A stretch of DNA of 64,000 bases from Auriscalpium vulgare (lineage: Eukaryota > Basidiomycota > Agaricomycetes > Russulales > Auriscalpiaceae), in NCBI GenBank assembly GCA_019915015.1, contig JAHBBC010000006.1, forward strand, positions 1,612,001 through 1,676,000. Direction: 5' to 3'. The position numbers and the translations under genes are program-made. Below are positions 55,246 to 64,000 of the stretch, piece after piece (within the stretch, counting starts at the first letter, position 1; each line of letters begins with the position of its first letter). The notes beneath the pieces are model-generated. The model was not told the origin of the DNA. It did not search any database and saw nothing but the letters and a program-made list of their open reading frames with translations.

Positions 55246-57746
55246 ATGCGTCGTATCGCCTCTGTCTTCGCCTCCAGGCGCTCCGACAAGCAAGACACGC
55301 CCCCCGCCTCCGCCAGGACAGGGCCCCCGTCCCCGTCAGCCAAGACGCATCTGATGCCCGCCCAGCCCAACAAGAAGTCCGCTCGTCTTTTTGGCTCGGT
55401 CGCCCGCATCACCGTCTCCACTTCTGCTGCTCACCCCTTGCCTCCCCTCGAGGGCCACTCCTCCTCCTCTTCGTCCACCGGCTCTGCCTCTCTCCGCACC
55501 CCAGAGGACGACCGTGCCAGCCCCGTCCCCCAACGAACCCCTTCCGGTCGGCGGCCATGGATCCCTTGGCTTGGCGGCAAGAAGCCTGCTGTCGAACCCC
55601 CTCCAGCTCTCCCAGGGCGTCCACATTGGCTGAATGCACAGGCCGCGAATGTGCCAGCCCCGATTCATAAACCCCGCCTCACGCTCAAAGACCAGGTCGA
55701 GTCCGAGGACGACACCTCTGAATCAGCAGAGTCAGAGTCCGAACTCACTCCCCAGCCCAACCCCATCGAGCGGCGTACCCTCTTGCCTGTCGATTTCATC
55801 GTGGCCTTCACGGCAAACAACCTCGCCCCTGCTTTCTCACCGCCGCCTCTTCTACATCCCCCGAACTCTGCACTCTTCCCACGCTCATGCAACGCTTCCC
55901 GCCAATTGTCCCACCGTGATTCACTCGAGTGCGAGATCCACAGGAAGCAGCTGCTTCGTCGGCTCCAACAGGGAGCCCTCTCGCCTTTGGACCAGCGCTT
56001 GCTTGCTGCGTATGGCCCACGCGTTGCCTCTGCCGCTGTGAGGCGTACGTTACCGCAGCCGGATGAAGCAGAGCGCCTGAATCTGCGGCATGTTGAATCC
56101 CAGAGTCGCGGCCTCAAACGTTGGGTCGCCCGCCCTTACTTTGAGGAGCGCATGGCAGTGTGGATGCCCCAACAGGACACCGGCGAGGTCAACCGGTCAC
56201 CTGTCAAGGGATCGGGCTTTGGCGTGTGGGCACTTGACATCTCGGTGGCCCTCGAAGAGCTAGCGGGTTACGAGGAAGGCGAAGTAGGGATTTATGGGTC
56301 TCCGTCTGCGGTGGACGAGACAGCATCGGATCCGCCATCGTCGGCATCTAGCAGCTCATCGCAACTGTCCGGTAAGCCTTTTATACTGCGTTCTTGTATG
56401 CATGACGCTCATTTCGCCTCCCAGCCTCCATGCCAGCTGTCACAAAGCAAGTGCCATACCGAGCGCTTCCGTCCCCGCTTCGCAACGACTCGGAGTCGTC
56501 CTACGAGCATCCCCTGACTGTTCTTAAACCGCCTTCCTCGCGTACTATCTCGCCTCTCCCCGAGTCGATATCTTCCGCCTCTGCACCTAAAAGGGGCGTA
56601 CGCTTCGCAGAGTCTGTGGAGAAGGAGGACCAGGTCCCTCTGGAGTACGTCCAGCGACACCAGAGGAAGCGCGAGGAACGTGCGAAGTTCTTACGGCAAG
56701 AGCAAGAGCGCCGTCGTCACGAAGAGGAGCGACGCCTGCACGACGCGGAACGCCTCAAGTGGGAGCAGGAGAAGCAACAGTGGCAGAAGGAGAAACAGGC
56801 GATGGAGGATGCACGGAAACAGAAGCTCTACGCGGAGGAGGTCGTCGCAGCCCGAGCACGCCGAGAGACGCAGCATGGCGTGGCTTCGTATGGTGCAGCA
56901 GGGGGATCTAACAGGGAAGCTGATCGCAGGCGGGATTCGTACACACGACCGGTTTACGATGCCCGCAGGCAATCCACCGCCAGCGGTGACTCTCAATCAC
57001 TTCATCCCTCGCGTCCTCGCAATGACTCGTCTGGCTCACGGCAAGGCAGCCTACCGCGTTCCGACAACGGGAGCCCACATGCATCCTCTCGGCCCCCGTC
57101 GACGTTCTCCACTCACAGTTTCTCCTCGGCCGAAGACCCGACGCGCATGAACAGAAACAGTGCCAGTAGGCGTGGTTCAATGATCTCTGAATCGTCGCAG
57201 CGTGTGGCCTACCCAGTGTACCCGTATGGCTGGAACGGCATGCCCGCCGTACCCCCACTGCCGCAGGTGCCGATGATGCCCATTTTCCCCGCCTACCCCG
57301 CCTACCCGTCGATGCCTATGATGCCTGTCATGCCGCCGTTCGCGATGGACATGCCTCTGCTTCCACCGTCCCCGCCGTTCATGCATGGCTCGCGGTCGCG
57401 CAACTCTTCGCCATCGTCGCCGTCGCGGTCACGCCCGTTGCAGCCGAACCACAGCTCAGACCGCATTAATCAGTCCAGCAGCAGCCCGTCGAGGGGGCAC
57501 GAGCGGCAGCGCTCTGTCAGCGACGACATCGTTCGCGGCCGCGCGCCGCACCCGCAGACTAACCCGCATCCTGACGACCGCAGGGGCAGCCGGGGCCCTC
57601 CATCGCAAGCGCCGTCCTCGAGCACAACACGAACGACGAGAACGACGGTTCCCCATTCTGCGTCACTAGACACCGTTGGCCTCTCGCAGTCCGTCTCCTC
57701 ACAAAACCGACCCTATGCTTCCCGCCGTCGCACAGCGTTCTCCTGA
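55246..57746 (+). CDS. Large disordered protein with central coiled coil
   Basis: I do not recognise the family. Start MRRIASVFASRRSDKQD. One intron (about 56372-56423, GTAAGC to CCCAG) joins SSQLSG to ASMPAVTKQV. About 815 aa. The N-terminal half is Ser/Pro-rich with one ordered-looking patch (RRTLLPVDFIVAFTANNLAP; RKQLLRRLQQGALSPLDQRL), followed by PYFEERMAVWMPQQDTGEV. The centre is a charged coiled coil rich in Glu, Arg and Gln (about 56640-56850; FLRQEQERRRHEEERRL). The C-terminal third is Ser/Arg-rich with a Met-Pro-Phe/Tyr stretch (PQVPMMPIFPAYPAYPSMPM). The GKGVRFAESV-type motif (RGVRFAESVEKED) resembles RVxF-like docking seen in phosphatase-1 regulators, but this is weak. The composition suggests a phosphorylated scaffold. 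Confidence 0.75.
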
Positions 57747-58639
57747 TTGCATTACCACGTCAGCATCGTTCCGGACCATGTCGCACCACACGTCGTTATG
57801 TATCGCATCCTCATTTAATTGCCATGGGACGGCCGCCCCATTAGATCATGCATTCTCCCACCCACCCACCAGCCCCTCATACCTCACTTTGGACGGTCTT
57901 TTGAGTACAACATAGTCACTATTGCCATCCGTAGGATTTTGCTTCGTCTTCCCCTTCAATTTCCAGCTTCGCACGCACCACGGACACGATATATCATTTG
58001 CCATATTATCCCTTGCACAGTCTGACTATGACCTTCCCCCCCTTATATCAGTTTACTTGTCTCCTTCCTATCCCTTGGAGATACTGTTGCGCGCGCTGGT
58101 GGCGATGGTGGTGAATATACGCCGGTCTTAGGGCCATCTCCTGCTTCTCGTTGGTCATTTTCTCTGAGTGTCTTGCCAATAGGTTTCGAGGGGAAATACG
58201 AGTCCTCAAAGGGGGGTCACGATGGCATGTGCTTGCCCGCGCTCGCCCGCTGTGTTGCACACTCATCATCAGATGCATCCGTCCAAGTTCCCTTCAATAC
58301 CCCGGTGCATCTCCTTGGTCTGGATGGACACTAGGACAGGGGCCAGGGCGCAGGCCGGCTGCACCGACCACGTGACACCGACGCGTCGACGCGTCGCCTA
58401 CGGAGCTGACACTGGCATCCGGTGCGTTCTTTGTCCCATTCCCAAACGCACACAATGTCTGGCCAACCCCTCCCGGTCCCTTGAAACTCCCACTGAGAAC
58501 CCGTTCTGCGCAATCTTTGAGGCGCCGTCTGGTCAGCGTCGCAACTGGGCGCAATCCAAATGTCGCAGATAGGCTCGCGCATGAGGATGTCTGCCACTAG
58601 TTCCCTTCTTGCTTCTACCCCCCACCGACGTGCATCAGC
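57747..58639. other. Intergenic region with tandem ACGCGT
   Basis: 893 bp. Around 58377-58396 the sequence holds ACGCGTCGACGCGT: two MluI/ACGCGT cell-cycle-box-like motifs in a palindrome, about 250 bp before the next ATG. Otherwise no gene-like features. Confidence 0.45.
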
Positions 58640-60057
58640 ATGAGCAGTTTAGCCCTTGGCGCGGCGTTTGCCTCCGTCCAGCTGGTCTACCAAGCGTACT
58701 CCAAAGTAAAGACGAACAAGGCCCGTTGTGCGCGCCTCGTCGAGCGCTGCCAGCTCGTTGTGGATCGCCTACAGCACCTTGTCAGCGCGAACGGCGACAG
58801 CAGCATCATGGAGCGGATCAGCGAGCTCGAAAGGTGCGTGTATATGCGTGGCGCATTCCGAAGACAGTACTCAGACTGCGGATTGCCGCTGCAGGGCCTT
58901 TGAGTACGCGGCGTATACGATCGTCCAGGTGGGCCAGCAGGGCCTCATCGCATCGCTCGTGCAGTCCGAAGCGAATGCGATCCGCATCGAGTCTTGCAAC
59001 GAGGCGCTCACCGAGCTCGTTGCGCTCTTCCACGCAAGTCCGCCCCGTTGCTGCCCCACTTGCCTTCCATCCTGACTTGGCCGCCCACACACAGCTCGAG
59101 GAGGTCGTCGATGTGCAGCGCTGGCAGCGCGAGTCCGAGGCCGCGCGCCTGCGAGACCACCAGGAGCTCCTGCGCCTCGGCACGCGCATCGAGAGCAAGA
59201 GCGATGCACTTGCGCGCGAGCTGGCGCAGCAGGGCACGAGCCTTAACGAGGTGCACCGGCTTGTCCAGGTAAGGTGTGAAATATACTCTGAGCCCACCGG
59301 CGGCTGACGAGGAGTGCAGCACATCAGCGCAGGCCTACGAGATGTGGGTGGCGCCGGGCCGCCGCCGTTGTTGTTACAGCTGCCGCCCGCTTCCCCGAAG
59401 TCCGCTGCATCGCCGTCGGCATCGTCCGAATCGTCCAGCGGGGAAGCGGCGACCTCGACATACTGCACCTCCGCAACAGAGTCGGCGCTTGATGACACGA
59501 CAGCGTGCTCCTCCCCCGCGGGTGATGACTGCCGCCCCCCCGCCCGCCGCCCGTCCTGGGCGAACCGCGTCAAGCTCACGGCGGTCTTCACGAAGCTCTC
59601 GTCGCCCGCCCGCAGCGCGCGCTATCCCGAGTCCCCGCTCTCTGCATCTGCACGCGCCGTGTGCGACTCGCCCGCCACGCCGTCCAGGCTGGTCCCGCCG
59701 CCCAAACCAGGTCTGCAACCGCTCGGCGCATCGCCCGGAGCCTCGCCGCTCGACCTGCCCCCGCCGTACCGCTTGCATGTTGTGAACCTCGCCTCTGACG
59801 ACGGGCGTTCGGACGCGGGCTCTGTCGGCGTCGAGACGCCTTCACGATTGCGGTTCGCTTTATGCGCGAGCGACTCGAATGAGGCCGTCCGCGCGTACGA
59901 CTCCCCCACGCCCCGTATGCCGTCGCCGCGCTTCTCGACGGAGTCTGTCTTTGGGTCCACGGACAGCTGCTGCGCGTCAGAGCAGGGCGAGCTGAGGACG
60001 TTTTCGATGGGAGAGGGAATTGCTGCACTGGGATGTGGAAGTCCACTGGCATTGTAG
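58640..60057 (+). CDS. Putative four-helix-bundle (MLKL/HeLo-like) protein with disordered tail
   Basis: Start MSSLALGAAFASVQLVYQAY at 58640; three or four introns. The first 200 residues are helical: KVKTNKARCARLVERCQLVV, then DRLQHLVSANGDSS and FEYAAYTIVQVGQQGLIASL, then AIRIESCNEALTELVALFH, then LEEVVDVQRWQRESEAARLR and the coiled stretch LGTRIESKSDALARELAQQG. The N-terminal amphipathic helix plus the ARCARLVERCxxVVDxL pattern resembles the MLKL-type four-helix N-terminal domain that recurs in agaricomycete kinases and NLR-like proteins. This rests on memory of that pattern. The second half (after about 59314) is disordered, Ser/Pro-rich, ending SMGEGIAALGCGSPLAL. There is no kinase, NACHT or repeat domain, so if the first part is right this is a solo bundle protein. 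Confidence 0.5.
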
Positions 60058-60536
60058 ATGAGCCGTCAGAAATCCTGGAGTCCTATCTGACTCCGTAGAT
60101 ACTCGAACGACCTGTAACTCTGAACAAGGACAGCCAATTCACTGGAAAGAGGTCTTTGGACACAGCGGATCGACCAGCGAAGGCGCGTTGGATCGCCTGG
60201 CGACGAACTCAGGACATTCGGAGGTCTCATCGAGCACCCCTCGTTCATGTAGCATGTACCACGGGCTGCAACGGGCTCTTGCTTTCGCACCGCCGCCGCG
60301 CCTTCGCGGATCCGGAGGCATTTCCTCAGACGTCAAGCTGACACGCTGGGCATGGAGCCATAAATCACATATATCAAAAGACTGGTGCTACTCAACAATA
60401 TGAAGGATGTTTACACGGAGGGGGTGTCGCAGGCGGGTGGGGGTGTCGCAAATAGAGCAATAAAAAATTGTCGGAAGATGAAGGAAGATGGTATGAATGA
60501 AGGCTGAAGGCTGCGTGCGCGGACGACCACTACTGA
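60058..60536. other. Convergent intergenic region
   Basis: 479 bp between two stop codons. AT-rich near 60360-60480. It should hold only 3' UTRs; no gene seen. Confidence 0.6.
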
Positions 60537-61288
60537 TCAGTGGATGCCGCCCCATGGACCTCGAATGCGGCGTGCAAGATGGATGTCGCGTGTCATGATC
60601 GTGACTCGTTTTGCATGAATTGCACATAGATTCCTGTGGTGGGAGAGCTCAATCAAAAATAGCACAGCGACAGCCCATGACACGCACGCGTCTTCGAACA
60701 TGTGCACGAGGAACGCTTCGCTGGCTTCTTGCAGTGCAAGTATGGCCGAGGTCTGCCATCGCAGGCCAGCAACGGAGTAGTCGTTCATGTCCGTGATCAT
60801 GTCCATAGCAATCTCGCGCACCTGCGGGTCGCGGCCACAAGAGGGTCAGAAACATTTCAACGTCAGCGGTCGGGACAGGAGACGCACTACGCGCGCGAAC
60901 GGCAGCTTGCGCAGAAGCAGGTCTGTGCTCTTCTGGTACTTCCTGATCTCTCTCAGCGCGACAGTACCCGGCCTGAACCGATGCCTCCGCGGCGCGGCGT
61001 CGTTCGCCGCCGACGCTCTGCCTGCAGACGGGATGCCACAAGTCATCAGCCCACATTCGTCAAACGCGCGCGCTTTACGTGGGACGTACGGCGCGAAGGA
61101 CCCTCGCCACGGTCGTCGTCACGGTCGTCTTGGTCTCTGGGCTGACGCGACTTGGGCGGGCGGCCGCCGGTGCTCTTGCGCGCGGTGTTTGGTTTTGCGC
61201 GTTTGGGCGGGGGTGGCGGGCTGGAGTCTTCCTGCTCGTCGGTCTGACGCGGGGCCTTGCGCTTTGCTTTCTGCTGCGTCTGGGCCAT
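60537..61288 (-). CDS. CENPA: Centromeric histone H3 variant
   Basis: Replaces H3 in centromeric nucleosomes and specifies the kinetochore site. Start [20 protein letters not shown] at 61288. The N-tail is longer than and unlike canonical H3: it is rich in Pro, Lys and Asp/Arg ([28 protein letters not shown]). A first intron (61089-61022, GTACGT donor) leads to [20 protein letters not shown]. The histone fold then reads [38 protein letters not shown] and [20 protein letters not shown], ending [20 protein letters not shown]. The loop 1 region ([14 protein letters not shown]) is longer than the H3 equivalent (TDLRFQ), a CENP-A sign. The C-terminus is [22 protein letters not shown]. Canonical tail marks (ARTKQT; K9/K27 context) are absent. 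Confidence 0.94.
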
Positions 61289-61388
61289 GTGTGGGCGGCG
61301 TTGTGCAGGGACAGCGGAGAGGGCGGCAGAGAAAGGGAGAGGAGGAAAAGAGAAAGGATGGAGAGGAGGACGATGCGTGGGACTTTGG

Positions 61389-61440
61389 ACGCGTTGTTGG
61401 TTGGTCACGGACGCGTTGTCCAAGTTAGGCGTCTACGCGT
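61389..61440. promoter_or_regulatory. Three ACGCGT (MCB-type) boxes in the divergent CENP-A/exonuclease promoter
   Basis: ACGCGT occurs at 61389-61394, 61411-61416 and 61435-61440, all within 52 bp between the two divergent start codons (61288 and 61566). It is the MluI cell-cycle box bound by MBF-type regulators, which drive G1/S genes in fungi. Because the motif is palindromic it can serve both genes. Clustering is stronger than chance expectation for a 6-mer in 52 bp. Confidence 0.55.
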
Positions 61441-61565
61441 TTGTCCATGCCGCTTCCGTGTCTGCGCACACGCCTGCGCACTTCTCCGCTGCTGCATACA
61501 TATCAGCCCCCGCGTCCCCCACCGCGGGCATCCTCACGCCCTCATCGACACCCCTGCAGTCATGC

Positions 61566-63268
61566 ATGACAGCATCGTCGTCCACGGTTTCTACCGCTAC
61601 ACAGACATCTGGTTTGAATGGTATACACATCCCCTCCTGCCCCGCGTCACGCTCACGACGCCGCTGCAGGCATCAAGCTCTGCCCAATCAAGACGACGGC
61701 ATCCCGCTCAAGGCCATTCTCGCGTACGACGCGCTCGTCGATCCTGATCACCCTCTGCGTCTCGAGGGGAAGAAAGGCATCGAGCTCAGCATCGGTGCGT
61801 CTGCCCGCGCTCCGGACGCCACCGCCCCGAATTCACGTATGCCGTGCTTTATATAGGGACTATGCAGAACGGCGAAGCCCGTCTTCTCTTTTCCTCTGCC
61901 CAAGCCGAGTACATCCGATATTGGCTGCACGCGATGGGGTACACGAAGGAGCTCATCCCGCTGCCGTACTCCGACTGCCTCCTCACCGCATCCACTTTGC
62001 AAAACTACTCGCCCGTCACATACAAAACGGGGCCTGAGCTACGCCAGGCCATCAAGGTGCGCTGTGTGCCCTCGTGCGTACGATCACAACGTGCTGATGC
62101 CACCGATGTCCAGGCGATCGACAAGAACAACCGGAGGCTCAAGGGCAACACCGACACCGCGCTAGCGTCGCGGCGCCTGGTGTTCGAACGCGTCCGCTCC
62201 CTCTGGGCGGAGAAGCGCGGCGTGTGGTGTGCTCTCGACTTCGAGGCATGGGACCGTGACCACACCTTGCTGACCGAATTTGGGTGGAGCCTCGTGCGCT
62301 GGGAGAACGGGGAGGAGGTCGAGGAGATGGGCCACCTCCTCGTGAAGGAGCACCAGAACTACACGAGCACATATGTTCAGCAGTATCCCAAGGTGCGCGC
62401 GGAGACCGCGGTTGCAGCATACAGCCCGTGCTAACGCCAGTTGCGGGCCGCAGAACTTCAACTTCGGGACGTCGGAAATCCTAACCAAGAACCAGTTCAA
62501 GACACGCATCAACGGTCTCCTCTCGCGTATCGCTGAGCTTGGGCCCGTCTTCCTCGTTTTCCACGACAAGAACGAAGACATCCGGTACGCTGTTCACCTG
62601 TTTCAGCGGCAGTATGGGTGTTTAAGTGCTGAGTTCGTCAGATACCTGCAGAACCCGATGGTCGGCGCAGAGTTGAACATCTCGTACTTCCTGCCCGACT
62701 CCTGCGGCGCGGCGCTTCAGGTCAATGAGCCCACGACGTATGTCGTCGACACGTCAGACCTCTTTGCGGCGCTTGAGGGCGACTCCGGGTCGCAGAAGCG
62801 CTCCCTCGAGCGCGTGTGTCGCCACCTCCAAATCCCAACGCAGTTCCTGCACAACGCCGGGAACGACGCCCGCGTATGTATCTTCGGCCCATGAAATGGA
62901 ACACCTCGTTGACGCCCGCGCAGTACACGCACCTCGCCCTCAAATCCATGGCTGCGGGCGACCCGCTCGACATGCAGCGTGAGAAGCGCTGGCCAAACCA
63001 TACGCAGGCTCCCGCAGGCAGTGCCGCGCCACCGACGCGCTCGGGTGTGCGCGTGCACTTCTCCAAGCTCGAGGAGGACTCGGACGCGAGCGACGATGAC
63101 GGCGGTGACGGCGGTGACGGGCCTTACGACTTGCGCACAGGCCAGTTGAACCCTGACTGGCTCGAGCGCGAGCGCGAGAAGGCGGCGGCGGCCGGTGATG
63201 TAGATGGTGGGAAGGGCATCGCGGTTGAAGTGGATGTCGGTGAGGGCAAGGAGAAAGTTGACGGTTAA
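61566..63268 (+). CDS. Gfd2/YDR514C-like DEDDh exonuclease
   Basis: Putative 3'-5' exonuclease of RNase H fold. The start is ATG 61566 (MTASSSTVSTATQTSG), though the first exon is weakly supported. Homology begins near PLKAILAYDALVDPDHPLRL. GTMQNGEARLLFSSAQAEY follows an intron, then LHAMGYTKELIPLPYSDCL. The catalytic core: VWCALDFEAWDRDHTLLTEF gives Asp-x-Glu of motif I; GHLLVKEHQNYTSTYVQQYP; NFNFGTSEILTKNQFKTRIN; VFLVFHDKNEDIRYLQN gives motif II Asp; TQFLHNAGNDARYTHLALKS gives the motif III His and Asp. The C-terminus is acidic and disordered (DSDASDDDGGDGGDG). The match to the fungal Gfd2/YDR514C family rests on motif order and DFE/HNAGND. Several short introns. Confidence 0.75.
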
Positions 63269-63584
63269 GGTGCAAAAGTGGAGGTGAAGAGTATCAATGG
63301 GAAGGGAGTGCGCGCGGCGAGTGAGCATTGAAGAGACCAGAACTGAAGATTGTACAATCCCGGTGTATCAAAAATCTGCGCTTCTTCTGTTGTTGTATAC
63401 CTTACCTGTTGGCCACCGTTGCAGTCCCTGTACTGACTCCATCCGTCATATCCAAACATCGTTGTATTGCCCGTGCCTCCCAGCATTACAAATATTCTAA
63501 GTTAGATCTTATACGCTGCCCGTCCGCTGTGTATGCGTGTACACGTGAGTCGTCGGAAACACCGGGTATCATTTGGAGGTAATT
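63269..63584. other. Convergent intergenic region
   Basis: 316 AT-richer bases between the exonuclease stop and the ceramide synthase stop. Only 3' ends are expected. Confidence 0.6.
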
Positions 63585-64000
63585 CTAATCAGCCTTTCCG
63601 GCCTTCGATCTCGACTTGGCTTTCGCGTCTTCGGAGTCGGAATCCTCGTCGTCGGAGCGCTCATCGGCAAGGGCATTTTGAGTCGCCGCGCTGCGTGAGA
63701 GTCCGTCAGCGATAATAATATGAGTCGGGAGGGCGACAATGTACCGATATGCAATGCGCAAAATGAGGAAGTACCAGAAGATGTTGAGACACTGGAGCAG
63801 GAGGATGGGCGCGAATATTTGCCACTTCATCCACCAGACCATCCAGACACCTTCCGAAGGTTTCCAAAATTTGGCCGCTTGTCTGGGAAAAAGTCAGTGG
63901 GAATGTAGCAGTTGCAGAGGAGACAGCGGTGCATACGGCATCAAGTCGAAGTCCTTGTACACAGAATAGAGCATGACCAGATTGAGGTAGTGCCGGAAGT
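63585..64000 (-). CDS. LAG1: Ceramide synthase (TLC domain), partial, C-terminal end only
   Basis: Acyl-CoA-dependent N-acyltransferase of sphingoid bases in the ER membrane. Only the C-terminal part is in the window; it runs off the right edge. The last two exons read FRHYLNLVMLYSVYKDFDLM, then AAKFWKPSEGVWMVWWMKWQ, then membrane helices IFAPILLLQCLNIFWYFLIL and RIAYRYIVALPTHIIIADGL. RHYLNL is the tail of the Lag1 motif with its functional His. The C-terminus is acidic and basic in turn (ADERSDDEDSDSEDAKAKSR) and ends KAGKAD at the stop 63585-63587. Acidic C-terminal clusters in yeast Lag1/Lac1 are casein-kinase-2 targets; the SDDEDSDSED stretch could serve likewise. Confidence 0.88.

Overview
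The window is nuclear DNA from a filamentous basidiomycete, probably an Agaricomycete (mushroom or polypore lineage). Evidence: about 27 protein-coding genes packed tightly on both strands, most split by many 45-65 bp GT-AG introns; fungal families such as chitin synthase, trifunctional HIS4, Tom20 and Rrn7; an Argonaute; and a basidiomycete-type sesquiterpene synthase. I see no rRNA, tRNA, CRISPR array or recognisable transposon. Exon joins below were made by hand from splice consensus and family motifs; outer gene limits are from start codon to stop codon, without UTRs.

Layout. 1-9.8 kb: a cut-off AAA ATPase (-), TOM20 with a MYND-SET methyltransferase module directly downstream and joinable to it by alternative splicing (+), a disordered coiled-coil protein (-) and a CLPTM1 membrane protein (-). 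10.4-20.4 kb: chitin synthase (+), urea transporter DUR3 (+), a RING protein (-), a Spo12-like protein (-) and the Rheb GTPase (+). 20.8-33.4 kb: GH2 beta-mannosidase (-), Argonaute (-), HIS4 (+), pyruvate dehydrogenase E1-beta (-). 33.6-41.6 kb: short-chain dehydrogenase (+), amidohydrolase (+), membrane alpha/beta hydrolase (-), NAD-isocitrate dehydrogenase subunit 1 (+), an unknown conserved-looking protein (-). 42.4-49.6 kb: sesquiterpene synthase (+), glutamine synthetase (-), ER J-domain protein (-), secreted subtilisin-like protease (-). 51-64 kb: orphan acidic protein (+), Pol I factor Rrn7 (+), a large disordered protein (+), a putative four-helix-bundle protein (+), the centromeric histone CENP-A (-), a Gfd2/YDR514C-like exonuclease (+) and a cut-off ceramide synthase (-).

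The genes are mostly unrelated housekeeping loci rather than one cluster. Loose themes are nitrogen use (DUR3 and glutamine synthetase, both with GATA-type promoter motifs), mitochondrial carbon metabolism (PDB1, IDH1), growth and cell cycle (Rheb, Spo12-like, CENP-A) and wall or glycan turnover (chitin synthase, beta-mannosidase). The most notable signals are the TOM20/SET shared locus, a 6-nt microexon plus GC-AG intron that split the catalytic Asp codon of the protease, a 6-nt microexon in DUR3, a GC-AG intron inside the Rheb P-loop, and three ACGCGT boxes within 52 bp between CENP-A and the exonuclease gene.
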